Assembly: GCA_002104905.1 (NCBI GenBank)
Contig: MCFE01000311.1
Location: forward strand, 1-64,000
Direction: 5' to 3'
Source of the DNA: Basidiobolus meristosporus CBS 931.73
Lineage: Eukaryota; Basidiobolomycota; Basidiobolomycetes; Basidiobolales; Basidiobolaceae
DNA length: 64,000 nucleotides
Below are positions 35,054 through 46,739 of this stretch, in pieces. The translations under genes and the position numbers were made by a program. How positions within the stretch are numbered: position 1 is the stretch's first letter; each line of letters starts with the position of its first letter. Below the pieces are notes generated by a model that did no database searches, was not told the origin of the DNA, and saw only the letters and a program-made list of their open reading frames with translations.

Positions 35054-35839
35054 ATGCTCTCGGTCACCTCTATCTCTACACAACAATCACCACACCTACA
35101 CAAACAGCAACCTCGTGCCGCTGGTCCTTCCGCTTTCTCCCCGAACGCTCTCCTTGACCACGTGAGTTTCTCCGCCGTCATGCCGAACTACGATTCGCAT
35201 TATCGGTTGATGGCTGACCCATTTCGTCGGGTGGGCCTCAACTGTTCCTACGAAGACTGGTACTATCAGTTACACGATATTTCCCAGAAGAAACTGCTCT
35301 CCTTGAGTGAATCGCATAGAGATCAAGGGGTCCGTAAAGCAGTGCTAATCAATAATCTATTTCGCACCCTACCCACCTCCCTGGAGGATCTCGACCTGCA
35401 CGAGACCACAGACCTCTCGTACGAACCGGTTCCTAATATTGAGCTGGAAGAGCAGTCCTGGTTTGACTCGTGCCTAGATGATTTATCGGATGACGATGAG
35501 GATGATGAGGTGGTGGAGGCTGACGATGACCTGGACCAACCCGTAGAAATGGAGTGGTCCATGTCTTCCGGCAGTACGTTGGATGATTCCTTTATGGAAT
35601 GTGAGGAGAATTTAATCCCGATCCCAGCTCATTTCCCGGAGATTAGCGGAGCTGAATCGCACCCGGAGTACCTCTTACTGGGCTCACCACCACCGCCGTC
35701 TACAAACCCCAGCAAAGGTGAGGGACGTCTTCGGAGCTTCCTCTTTCAGGACAAATCCATTCCCTCCGCACATCCCTGGTCGGAACATCCACCAAACCAT
35801 CTCCTAGAATATTACAATCACCCGGTCGTTTTTTTATAG
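35054..35839 (+). CDS. Acidic protein with SERTA-like motif
   Basis: A single-exon 261-residue frame. Residues about 72-106 (YQLHDISQKKLLSL, then VRKAVLINNLFRTL) fit the SERTA pattern, in which a hydrophobic IS-x-KL helix is followed about 18 residues later by VLI-x-N-x-LR. In animals SERTA proteins are transcriptional co-regulators that bind cyclin-dependent kinase or PHD/bromodomain partners. A long acidic segment follows (DDLSDDDEDDEVVEADDD, about 141-158), as in those proteins' activation regions. The rest is Pro/Ser rich. No targeting signal or membrane segment. The motif match is by eye and SERTA is chiefly known from animals, so the family call is tentative; that the frame is coding is likely from its codon use and upstream TATA element. 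Confidence 0.55.
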   Translation: MLSVTSISTQQSPHLHKQQPRAAGPSAFSPNALLDHVSFSAVMPNYDSHYRLMADPFRRVGLNCSYEDWYYQLHDISQKKLLSLSESHRDQGVRKAVLINNLFRTLPTSLEDLDLHETTDLSYEPVPNIELEEQSWFDSCLDDLSDDDEDDEVVEADDDLDQPVEMEWSMSSGSTLDDSFMECEENLIPIPAHFPEISGAESHPEYLLLGSPPPPSTNPSKGEGRLRSFLFQDKSIPSAHPWSEHPPNHLLEYYNHPVVFL

Positions 35840-37870
35840 GGCTCTCCGGCTTCTTTATCGATCTTACTTACGGTTTCTTTCTTGTACTTCCCCTCACCCG
35901 AACTTCTTCCTGGACACTTTTCGAATGATATTAGTATGTGCCTTGTGGCACGAAATCCTTTCCCACCTCGCTCATCTACTCTCTCCTCCCTACCGTACTT
36001 GATGAAGCGTGCCCGCAAATATATATATATAAAGGACTTCTCTTTCCATTAGACTAATCCACCCAATCCAGCACATGTTGGTCGACTCAATTTCAGTATT
36101 CAACATCGGAATGTGGCGATTTCATCGCAACCTCATCGACATCCCTATCTCCATCTCCATCTCCATCTCGATCCCTATCTATAGCACGTTCCAGTGAGTC
36201 AACCACTCACCCTTACCAGATCCATCATTGGGAAGTTCGGTTGTGACAACAATCAATCAACCTGTAGATCCGTCAAACAGTCCAGTTTCATCCACCGACC
36301 ATCAACAGATCCCACCGATACGCCTCAACCCTAAACCGACCTACGTCATCCGCCTATCCGCCCATCCGCCAACCACTACATCCGCCCATCATGCTTGGAT
36401 GGATCAACATCGCCCGGCTTGGGCTTCACCGTCAGCCCATATGCCCAGCATCGATGGACGTGTCCGGCTGGGCTTATGCAGGCCTCCAGTGCTTCATCAT
36501 CGCTGTCATCATCATCATCACCATCACCGCGACTGCACCCTGTGTGCGTCCTAAGCCAGAGGGCGTGCTTGGGGCTGGCTATATGTGCTGGACCCTTGAT
36601 CAACTTCATGGTTTGGAGATTGGATCCGTCCATTGGATCCTCACTTGTGGAGGCGGGGGATTTGGGTGTTGTTCATCAATGTTGACACTGGGTGCCTGGT
36701 GGATGGGATCAATTCGGGGATCGAGGGTTGTGTGCATGACGTGTGTGTACGTATTAGACACATGGCAGCGTGCGAGTGCGAGTGTGAGTGTGAGTGTGAA
36801 TTCGTGTGTATGTGTACGGGTGGGACTTGCTTTCGTATAATCTCTCATCGTTCCCCTGGGTTGACCAACGGAGGCTTTCTGGCTAAACGCCAGGTGGCTG
36901 GCACATCGGTATGTCGATTTGTAAGGAAAAGAATCCACCGTCTCCCCACAATTCCCAGCGGGCATCTGGTCACTCGGATCCCGAAATCTGGCTGTAGTTA
37001 TCCCCTCGCCAACCACTCACCTAACCGCCTATTCCAGTCACCTGCTCCAGTCATGCCTCTATCACTGAGGAGTAGGAGGAGTGGACCGGCCTCGTGTTAC
37101 GTGGACGGTGATGTGCTACAGTGCACTAAGTAGCCAGCCAATTATCACGAAGTGACTGGGGATACATGACTCCAACGTATGACAATACCAGCCCAACTTC
37201 GCATCCACCTTCACAAGAGCATCCGTAGTACGTCGGCATGGCTCCAGCCCCAGCTCTGTGATCGTTGAAAATGCTCCGTTACTCCACCTTTACCTAATGG
37301 TGCAGCATGGGAAGGATGGATTGGCTCTCAACCATGTCCGGACTGACGAATATCCCTAGGTTCAGGTCAAGACCCCTCAAACCGCTGAATCCCGACGCCA
37401 CCCGAACATTCGTACCGCATGATCTCACACCTGGTCGTATCGTCAGTAGTGCGTCTGGTCTTAGGTGTGATCCCCAAGACTGGTTTGGATCATGGCGAGC
37501 TCTGTCATGGCCCGTCGCTAGATCGCTGTGGGCGAGGTTCTTCCAAGCCCTCGAATCCTCGGATCTCTGTCCAGTCAAGGAACCGGGGAAACCCAGCTCT
37601 TCGCTTTGCACCGAACCCCTTCCAACCACTGGCCCCAGCATGGCTCGGGTAGCAAGGTCCCAGGTTTGATGGTCCACGGTATCTCTGGTATGCCCACTCC
37701 CAAACATTTCGCATCCGTGAAATGGGACTGCAAGGACCAGCGAATTCCAAGCATCTACTCAGTAGAATCAAATATTCCAAGCTTCTTCCTGCGGTTACTC
37801 TGGCCTTTCACCCATGGTATTGGGGAATGCTTCAGCCTCCCTTTTCTTTTTGTCACAAAGGGGGATTGAA
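35840..37870. other. Low-complexity, CpG-containing gene-free stretch
   Basis: It contains a TATATATATATAAAGG element (about 36018-36034), a CATCTC microsatellite (about 36141-36175), a CATCAT run (about 36490-36525) and a GAGTGC/GAGTGT run (about 36770-36800). Long open frames appear on both strands at 36.2-37.1 and 37.3-37.7 kb. They overlap each other, have no family likeness and look like chance frames in GC-richer DNA. Confidence 0.45.
36075..36197 (+). CDS. Possible micro-ORF with Ile-Ser repeats
   Basis: A 40-codon frame begins about 40 bp after the strong TATA element near 36025. It starts MLVDSISVFNIGMWRFHRNL and ends in a run of Ile-Pro and Ile-Ser pairs encoded by the CATCTC microsatellite. 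Its stop lies inside CCAGTGAGTC, a good splice-donor context, so it may be the first exon of an unrecognised gene. No homologue comes to mind. Confidence 0.2.
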   Translation: MLVDSISVFNIGMWRFHRNLIDIPISISISISIPIYSTFQ

Positions 37871-38199
37871 TCCAGGTGAATCCTGATGGAGAAGATCTCC
37901 TGCTTACGGAAGGCTACTAGGTGGCACCATGGGTCCATTGGTTGGCAAAATTATGCATCAAGCTGGTGAAAAGTATGATGGAAATGTATACCAGGGGTGC
38001 TTCTCTGCTGGTCTCATGAAGCTATGTGAGATGCTGCCAACATCTGGACAAGTTTGAATATCTGGTCAGAAATTCCTGGACATCAGTTAGTAGTCAGTCA
38101 TTTCAATCTAAACCAAGCTCTTCATAATCCCTGGTCACATAATTGATAGTTGTGAGGGATTCAGAGTGATTGGGAGAGATAGGGGGAACTAGTAGATTA

Positions 38200-38880
38200 T
38201 GTGGTAAAAGTTTTGGAGATATTGGAAGTGATTGGGAGAACAAGTATATTATGTGGTTTTCACTTAATGATTCATTTTATGTAGGAGTGGTTCTTATACT
38301 TTCACATGGTTTTAGCAAAACAAACACATAGAATATGCTTAGGGAGGTCCCAAGAATGTGTGTGCTGTTGTAAGAGTCTTGGAGATATCAGATGTGATTG
38401 GGAGGACAAGTAGATTATGTGGTTTGCACTTTATGATTTTTTGAATGTAAATGTAGTATTTGTACTTTTACATAGTCTTGGCATAATAAATATGTAGAAT
38501 TTGTTTAGGAAGTCTCCAAGTGGATGTGTGCAAAGCTTGGGGCTGTTTGGACAACTTTGAGAATTTTCAAGTTCTGGGTACCTGATATTTGGTGAAAATA
38601 TTTCAAGTCCTGACAAGGAGTTTGGTAATTATTCTCCAAGATTTGTAGGTAATTATCCAAGTAAATAAGTTAGGTGAATATCTAGGTGGAATTCTGACTT
38701 TTTACAACATGTGCAAGGTTTGAGGCAGTTTGAACAACTTTGAAAAACTTCATGTAAAGGATACCAATGATCTGATGTCAATGCAGTATGTCCCATCAAG
38801 AAATCTGGTGAGAATTCTAAGAAATTAGTAGACTATGGTCCAAGTGACCAAGTTAGGGGAAAACTCCAGCACAACTACAA
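38200..38880 (-). mobile_element. Older copia LTR interrupted by a younger solo LTR
   Basis: On the minus strand an LTR of the same family as at 39096-39442 spans 38200-38365 and 38710-38880, starting TGTGGTAAAAG and ending near ACAACTACAA. It is split by the solo LTR at 38366-38709. Flanks read GATTA and GATTT, a near-matching five-base target duplication. Confidence 0.65.
38366..38709 (-). mobile_element. Solo LTR, copia family A, nested
   Basis: A 344-bp LTR bounded by TGTTGTA and TACAACA (7-bp inverted ends). It is flanked by the perfect five-base duplication TGTGC at 38361-38365 and 38710-38714. It resulted from insertion into an older LTR and loss of the internal part. Confidence 0.85.
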
Positions 38881-39095
38881 GATTTATAACTGATTGTGCA
38901 TTTCTGGCATAAATTTGGTATTTTGATTGACTTAATCACTTGGACCCCTGCAAATAAGCTTGATGGAATTCTCTCCAAATATCTAGCAGGGAATGTGATG
39001 ATTTCATGGAGTTGTCCAATGCTCAGAAGAAGGAAATCGCTAGGGCCAATCAACAGATCCAAAACTTTACACATATGCACTTATAACCATCAAAA

Positions 39096-39442
39096 TGTTG
39101 TACAAACCTGTAATTCCGCCTAAATATTCACATGGACTAGTCACTTGATTATTACTAACAGATATTACTAAATACTGACCAAATTTGCTGTTGGGATTAC
39201 TTTAAATATCTTCACCCAAACACCAGATACCCACAACATGAGGATTATTATAGTTGTTCAAACAGCCCTAAGCTTTACACACATGCTCTTGGGACCTTCC
39301 TAAATCTTATTCTACATGTTTATTATGCCAAGACCATGTAAAAGTATAAATACCACATTTACACTCAAAAATCATTGAGTGAAAACCACGTAATCTACTT
39401 ATTCTCCCAATTACTTCCAATATCTCCCAGACTCTTACAACA
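39096..39442 (+). repeat. 5' LTR of copia element
   Basis: 347 bp, TGTTGTACAAAC at the left and CTTACAACA at the right end. It contains a TATAAAT promoter-like box (about 39345). It matches the 3' LTR at 43462-43806, with many C to T and G to A type differences. Confidence 0.8.
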
Positions 39443-41434
39443 GGTTATGAACCCTAAGCTTTCACTCTCAGCAAAGTCTACAACTGCTATTATGGGTGTT
39501 TTTCCCTCTGCTGAAAAGTCTGATGGAACTAACTAAGAAGTTTGGAAGGTGAAGATGAAGATACTGCTATAGGAAGGAGGCCTTTGGGATATTATTATAG
39601 GAGAAGAATACCCTCCTGAAAACACAGGAGAGTATACCTTAAAGTACCAGAAGAAAGAACAAAGTGCATCTAATTGTATTTGCCTTGGTGTTAAAGTCAA
39701 ATTGCTAATTCAATGCTCAAGAGCAAAAGCAGCAAAGAATGCCCAGAAGCCATTAAAAGACACCAACTAGTTATCTTTAGCTGCTAAATGTATCTTATAC
39801 AAGAACTTCCTACTACAAATATGTTGCCAGTAGAAGAAATGAAAAATCTAATCAACAGAATTATCCTGTTGGTTGTTGAGACAGGATTAATAGGCTTACC
39901 AACTACTGATGAAGATGTGATAGCTACCATCCTAGATAGCCTGACAGACAGGTTTCAGGGTTTTGTATTAGCCCTAGAGTCCAGACCTGAAGATTTGACT
40001 GTAAATTATGTATCTGGAAGGCTCCTGGATTAAGAATTAAGAAAATTAAGTGCTAGTAAGTAGGAAGAAAAAAAGGTTTAATAAACAATGTTGACAAACA
40101 GAAGTCCCTTCAAAGGCAGCAGCAACCTGTCTTGCAGCTACTGCAAGAGGAAAGGACACCCATCAGACTGGTGCCTCAAAAAGAGAGATAATCAGCAGAA
40201 AAGCTTGAATAAAATATTTTGCAACTGCTGAAGACAAACCATTTGTATTTGCACTAAATATGACAACCAACAAGTATTATCAGTTGTGGTACATTGACTC
40301 CAGAGCATCTCACCACTTTGACCACCAATAAGAGCTTTTTACTCAATATCAAGATGTTCTAATCAAGAAGGGTTTCAAGGGTGTCAATAGAACACTTGAT
40401 GCCATTGGAGAAGAAACATTCAAGTGAACCTCAGAAGCAGTGGAGGAAGCAACACACTTATCTTCAAAGAAGTACTCTATATACCAGAAATAGCAAAGAA
40501 CATACTATCTTCAAGCAAGGCCACAGCAAAATGGTTCAGCATCAGTTTTGACAATTCTGGATGCTGGATCACAGATCAAAATGACAACAATATTGCTTTG
40601 GGTATCAGAGATCAAAATATACAAAAATTGACCTACACTCCATCATATCTGGAAGCTAATATAGGTAACTTAACTATAGAAATGCCAATGCTTTGGCACA
40701 CAAGATTTGGACACATCAGCTTTGATTTTTTGTGCTAAATGATCAAAGATCAGCCAATTTCCAGAGTAAATTGATCCCCCAGCTAATTTGTAGCATTGTA
40801 AAGCCTGCATATATGGGAAGCAAGCCATATAAGCATTCAAGAGCTCTGGGCTAATCAAAACTAAAAATATTTACATCTAATGCACTCAGATCTGTTTGGA
40901 CCTATGAAAAATTTATCATCAGGTGAGATGAGGTATTGAATCACTTTTATGGATGAATGTACAAAATACATGTTGGTCTCCTTCATAGAGAGAAATGCAG
41001 AAGCTCTGCCTAGGTTCAGGGAGCTGGAAGCTATAGTTGAGTGAGAAACTGGTGAGAAAATCAAGTAGTTGTGCTCCAACAATGGTGGAGAATATATGTC
41101 AAAACTCTTCATCAGCTTCTACAAAACTCAATGGATAAAGCAAGAGACTACTGTACCATACTCCTCACAGCAAAATGGAGTGGCAGAAAATGCAAACAGA
41201 TCAATAATTGATATGGCAAGGTCTGTAATCCATGCTTAAATTTTATCCTCTGATTTTGGGCAGAATCAGTTACCATGGCTGCAAACCTTCAGAATAGGAG
41301 TTTTAGCAGAATACTTTGTGATTCTACTCCATTTGAAGCATGGTATGTAAACAGACCAAATGCATAACATCTAAGGATATTTGGGTGTATAGCAAATGCC
41401 AAAAAACTGCGGGAAATCAGACAAAATTTGTGCT

Positions 41435-42360
41435 AAAAGTAATGCAAAGTTGGGTGGGGTGCAACAAGCAATTCATTTTTATTAGCAAATTCTACCAAAG
41501 TATGCCAAGTTTCTCTTGGTCACAAGTCAATTTCTACACCATTCAATACAGAACTCACACAAACAAGAGCTGGAGCACATCCATAAGGGGGACTAGAATT
41601 CAGCAGGGAGAAGTAAAATATTAGCTAAATACTAGAAAGTACTTTGCAGATATTCAGGAGGTACTCATGACAGAAGTGGAGGCAACCAAGCATATGGTGG
41701 CAAGATGTATATATTAAAAGCAATACATGGTATATGGCAACTTTGCAAGTATCACACTAAAAAGCCATAAAATTCAAGTGATAGAAGTATGTAAATTGCA
41801 GCAGGTGGACATGTTTGCGGAGGTTAGTAAGCAGGAGGCCATAGACTTTTTTTGGTTCAAACTAAATGTGGAATACCCAAGGTAGTAGTGGGTAAGCAAA
41901 TAAAGAGGGGTGATTTTACAGCAGAATATATGAATTGCACAAGGGGAGGTAGAAAAGGGAAATACCATTTGGTAAATTGGAATGGTAGCATTTTACAGAA
42001 CTAGCTGTAGGCCATCACGCTGTTCTGATGATGTCATCAGAGGCTTGTAATGAGGCTGTTAAAACACTGTCAAGTTTTTGCCATGTAAGGCAAATGGATG
42101 TACTGGCCACTTAGATCCACTCAAATAGTTGTAGAGTGCATTAAGACCATAACAATGCCATGCAAACCTTGGCAAAACACTGTACAAACACTGCCATTTT
42201 TTTAACTTTATTTGGCAGTAAAACCTGCCAAACGCTGTTGTGATCCCATCACAAGATTGTGTAGAGGATCATTTATTCCAAGTTGCCAGCATTATGATGG
42301 TCTCCTGATGGGGTTCTGACAGCTGATCTGGATTGGATTCACCAGTGGGACCAGTGATTA
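41435..42360 (+). pseudogene. TNP2/CACTA-like transposase 3' fragment inside copia
   Basis: Aligns at DNA level with 58635-59550 elsewhere in the window (shared GTGGAATACCCAAGGTAGT and GTGGGTAAGCAAATAAAGAG). The copia integrase frame breaks off just before it (FGCIANAKKLREIRQNL). It covers only the C-terminal part of the transposase and the element's 3' region, full of stops. Confidence 0.7.
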
Positions 42361-42784
42361 TGCATAGGGATTTATCAATGAGGGTACAAATTTATCCTAT
42401 ACCTTTTCAGTCCATATTGATGAGCCCAAGACTGTAAAAGAGGCTCTAAATAGCCCTCAAACAAAGTTTTGGAGATCTGCAATGACTGAGGAGTATCAGA
42501 CCTTAATAGAGAATCAAACTTAGGACTTATTCAAACCAAAATCAATCTAATGAAGATGGGTCTTTCAGAAAAAATATAAGGCTGATGGTAAAATTAAAAG
42601 ATATAAAACAGGATTTGTAGTCAAAGAATAGCTGCACACAAAGGGACTTGTCTATACTGAGACCTTAGCACTGGTGGCCAAGTTTAATTCTATCAGATTA
42701 ATATTGGTATTTGCAGCCAGTTATATGTTTTTTATACATCAAATGTATGTAAAGACTGCATTTTTGAATGGAGCACTTGATGAG

Positions 42785-42975
42785 TGTTCAAAAGCCCCCA
42801 AACTTTGCGCACATATTCTTGGGACCTTCCTTAACAAATTCTACACATCTGTTTGCTCTACTTTATCAAAAGTATAAATACCATACTTTTGATCAATAAA
42901 TCTACAAGTGAATAACATGTAAATCCTCTAGCTCTCCACATCACTTCCAATACTTCTCAGAATATTGCAACACTT
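42785..42975 (+). repeat. LTR family A fragment within copia reverse transcriptase
   Basis: The right half of the copia LTR (TGTTCAAAAGCC to ATTGCAACAC) sits between the GALDE codons of reverse transcriptase and the start of RNase H. The reverse transcriptase YVDD region is missing, consistent with deletion accompanied by LTR recombination. Confidence 0.7.
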
Positions 42976-43461
42976 ATAAGGATTTAAAACCAGATTTAGT
43001 GGGATACTCTGAAGCCAATTGGGGACAAAATATTGAAGACAGAATATCCACTGTAGGATATACCCTTCTTTACTTTAAAATAGCAATTTCATGGAACTTA
43101 AAAAAGAAACCAATTGTAGCATTTCCTGCCACAGATGCAGAGTATATTGTAGTCTCAGAAGCTGCAAAAAAAGCAGAGTGGTTAAAAACCTTCTTGAAGA
43201 CAGGGGATTATTTCAAAAAATGTCTATACCTTATTTCAGGATAACTAGGAAGAAATCTAACTTTTCATGCTAGAACTAAGCACATAGATGTTGAGCATCA
43301 CTTCTGGTGTGAAGCTATTGAGAAAAGCTTTGTTGCCTTAGTTGATTGTTTCTCAGAACAAATGATTGCAAATATATTTATGAGACATTAGCAAGAGACA
43401 AATTTGAATATCTTGGGTAAAAATTAAGACTAGTCAGTACCAATATTTAGTTGAGTGGAAG

Positions 43462-43806
43462 TATTGATAAGTTTGTGATTCTACCTAAATACTCACCCAG
43501 CTTGATCACTTAGATCATTACTTACAAATATTGGAGAAAACTGACCAAACTCCTTGTGGGATTTACTTACTATACTCTCAGCAAATCACCAGGTACCCAG
43601 AACATGAAAATTTGCATAGTTAGCCATATAGCCCCAAGCTTTGCACACATGCTCTTGTGATCTTCCTAAACATACTTGCATGCTTGCTATGCCCATATCA
43701 TGTAAAATTATAAATACTACTTAATATTTAATAAAATAATAGGTAAGAACCACAAAATCTACATGTTATGCCAATATCTTCCAGTATCACTAAGACTCTT
43801 ACAACA
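43462..43806 (+). repeat. 3' LTR of copia element
   Basis: 345 bp, ends ACTCTTACAACA. Its left end has decayed to TATTGATAAG. A purine-rich GAGTGGAAG lies just upstream, in the position of a polypurine tract. Confidence 0.7.
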
Positions 43807-44389
43807 CAAGAGCCAAATTGTCTAGTTTTTGTAGGGAGAGCTCTAAGTTATCAAGCTGTCAAGAGAGCTTTGAAGATTTTGGAAGCAATTGCCAGAGCAA
43901 GTTGATTATGTGGTCTTTGCTGACTGATTTATTGATTGTGAAGTAGAATTAATACTGTCATGTGCTCATTTTAAATAAGCATGAAGAGTATCTCTCATCA
44001 GCGTCTCAGTAGCATTTAGGCAAAGATTTGGACTACTTGGATAACATGAAGCTTTTCCAAGTCCTGTGTGCCTAATATTCTGATGAAAATATCCATTGAA
44101 TTGCTCCAAAGCTGTTAGCAATAATTCTCCAGAGCATTTGGACTAAGGTCTATGTGCCTGAGTCAAATGGATAAATATATGTAATTGCAAGACTAGTAAC
44201 TCTCCCACTCATCTCAAACACACACTGACCAGGCCTGATATCAAATCTGCCTCTAGCTAAAGGTTTTATATATATATTTGCAGATACTTCATTAATAAGA
44301 GGGTAAGTCAAGTTAGCTAGGTAATCCTCTTTAGCTTCCTGCTCCCTATGTAAGGTAATTGTGGTGCTCCCATCACAAGACTGTCACAG

Positions 44390-46150
44390 AATTTAAGCTC
44401 TGAGAGCAAGAGGTACTGATCCTGTCAGCACTCCATGCAATGAATGCTGAAGAAAACTGCACCTCAGATTTCACAAAAAACTTGGTCAAGATTTTCCATT
44501 ACAACAGTACATAAGTGGCTTTTGATTGGTTCTCAGCCAATTCTCTCACTCTTTGTTCCCCGACACTCAATCACCTCCTACAATTGTATACATTAATAGG
44601 CTATTGCCCCTTTTTCACACTCCTTACTTCCTGACTTGGCCAATGTCCTTACTTTTCATGCATATTAGCTGGTTTGTATCTCTTTAATCTTCAGTTGTAA
44701 CTTGATTACCAACTGTAGTGACCTACACAAGTCCCTATACCCAACACTAACATTTAGCCCAACCTCACACTCAGTAAGATAATCCATCAAGATCCACAAT
44801 TCAATAATTATATCTGCCAATACACCTGTTGTCCAATACTTTGGTGGGAGCCATGCAGCTTTGAGCCATTGTTTATTCACAGACTTCCATATGTCCTGGT
44901 GTTGTGCATCGATATTTAAAACTTAGTCAATTTCACTCTGTTAAAAAATCTAGCACCCTAACTGATTCTCCCTAACCCAAACATAGCTAATCCCTGTTAT
45001 GGTTTATTTTATCACTTCTCAGAATTCATTTTAGCTGTCACACCTGATAAATTCTCATGTGGCCATTACATCCTCAACTAATCTGCTAATCCTTTCCAAG
45101 TGATTAGTCATCTGAGATTTATTCAACCACTTAGCAATTGCCAAGACATCAGCTGATCAATGATGAAATTTTTCATTTAGTTTATGCACCTATAAGCACC
45201 TTGACAGATTTCAATTAGTCCAGTCTCTTGACACATACTGATTCAACCTGATCAGAAAAGTTTAAATAAAGCTTACTGAGCCTTTTAGTTTAGTGTGTGT
45301 CTCAACAAAATTAAGATTGTGTTTCCGCAAAACTAAGAATTCAACAATTCTGTTCTAGTTTCTACCCAAGCCTAGCATATCTTGCATACCCAAGAACATC
45401 AAGCCTAGCCTGCATGGCAATCCAAATCTGTTGCCTTTATAGCCCAACTTGGCTATATACAAGACTTATATTATACCAGAACCTTTCTGCTAATATTTTT
45501 ATCACTCTTGACAATTCTAAGACTGTGCACTTAGTTGTCACTTGGGTTCAGCTAGCTCATTCAAGAGTTTTATTACACTTTTCCCCTGGACATAACACCT
45601 GGTCTTCAACTGGCACTGCATGATCATATACCTCCTCTGCCAGTCTTTGCAATAGGTCCTTGCAATATGCAAGTGTGAATTCTTGCAAACTGCTCTTGAG
45701 CAAGTGTGACAACCTGTTCTCTACCGGCTATTGCCACAAAGCTCCACTGTGGGCATTATGGTACTCTTTGAAGCTGTTAATGTTGTTGCTTTGTCTGTCA
45801 GTGGGCTCTCAGTTTTGTCTACAATGTAGGATGTCAACGAGTTGATTGAAAAATTGCTTTGCTCTGCATACCCATCTCTCACATGGATACATAGCTCTAC
45901 ATGTTGCGGCTCCAACTACTGAGTAAACAGCTAATTTCTTCTGCTAATTCTTATCAGCTAATTTTGGATTCACACTGTTGCTGACTTATTGCAAAGATTG
46001 GTGAGGACAGCAGCCATTTTCTTACACCTCCCTGTCTCTGGTTTTGGTAGACTTCTTTTCCTTTCTGTTGCCTTTATCACTGCCTGGTCTTTCACTAATG
46101 CTTTGTCTGAGGGCTTCCTGTATTGAACTACATTTTCTCTTTGATCAATG
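44390..46150 (-). mobile_element. Unknown transposon ORF, copy 1, split by a solo LTR
   Basis: On the minus strand this matches the sequence at 46740-47860 (for example CAGATTTCACAAAAAAC and GTGGCTTTTGATTGGTT). The protein fragments NKQWLKAAWLPPKYWTTGV and SYIVDKTESPLTDKAT correspond to EKWHKAIGFPPKLWN and SYIVDRVEIPLTDKAI in copy 2. A solo LTR at 44900-45597 interrupts it. I do not recognise the protein family; repetition and nesting show that it is transposon-derived. Confidence 0.6.
44900..45597. mobile_element. Solo LTR, family B, 698 bp
   Basis: Starts TGTTGTGCATC and ends GGACATAACA, flanked on both sides by CCTGG (44895-44899 and 45598-45602), a perfect five-base duplication. Removing it restores the host ORF homology with copy 2 at the same site (TCCTGG/TCTTCA). 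Partial relatives lie at 46159-46690 and 59580-59750. Confidence 0.85.
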
Positions 46151-46158
46151 ATGCACTG

Positions 46159-46690
46159 GTATTGTGCATCAACATTTAAAACTTGGCCTATTTTACTCCA
46201 TTAAAAACTCTAGTACCCTAGCTGATTTTCCCTCACCCAAACATAACTAATCCCAGGAATGGTTTATTTTATCACTTCTCAGAATCTATTTTTAGCTGTC
46301 ACTCCTGATCAATTTTCATGTGGCTATTACATCTTCAACTGATCTGCTAGACCTTTCCAAGTGATTAGTCATCTGAGATCCATCCAACCAGTTAGCAGTT
46401 GCCAAGACATCAGCAATTAATGATGCAATCTCTCATCTATCTTATACACCTATGAACACACCAACAGATTTCAATTAGTCCAGTCTCTTAATGCTTACTA
46501 ATACAACTTGATCAGAAAAATATAAAAAAAGTTTACAAAACCTTTTAGTTTAGTATGAGTCACAACAAAATCAAGATTGTGCTTCAGTAAAATTAAGAAT
46601 TCAACAATTCTGCTCTAGTTACCACCCAAGCCTAGCATATCTTGCACTCCCAAGGAAACCAAGCCTAGCCTGCATAGCAAACCAACTCCC
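46159..46690. repeat. Truncated LTR, family B
   Basis: Begins TATTGTGCATCAAC and runs parallel to the first 530 bp of the 698-bp solo LTR, then breaks off near 46690 at CCCTATGAAAA. Confidence 0.75.
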
Positions 46691-46739
46691 TATGAAAAAT
46701 TATTGAGATGATCCTGTCAAAAGGCTGTCACAAAGGTGA

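Larger units (their letters stand above)
39096..43806 (+). mobile_element. Decayed Ty1/copia retrotransposon
   Basis: LTRs at 39096-39442 and 43462-43806 enclose gag-pol remains in the copia order. The gag part includes a stretch at 39788-40033 and a zinc knuckle (SYCKRKGHPSDWC, about 40130). The protease part has WYIDSRASHHF (about 40290). The integrase has LWHTRFGHISFDF (about 40690) and YSSQQNGVAENANRS (about 41160). Reverse transcriptase begins near 42480 and has VKTAFLNGALDE, and RNase H lies at 42999-43400. Many stops interrupt every domain. The body is broken twice: by a TNP2-like fragment at about 41435-42360 and by an LTR piece at about 42785-42975 that replaces the catalytic core of reverse transcriptase. 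Flanking pentamers are CAAAA and CAAGA. It cannot be autonomous. Confidence 0.85.

Noticed and set aside
36490-36810. Short tandem repeats considered as a CRISPR-like array
   Set aside because: They are simple CATCAT and GAGTGT microsatellites without spacers; the genome is eukaryotic.
37294-37707. Overlapping open frames on both strands of about 120-137 codons
   Set aside because: No family likeness, no start context or intron support, and both strands are open, as expected by chance in GC-richer DNA.
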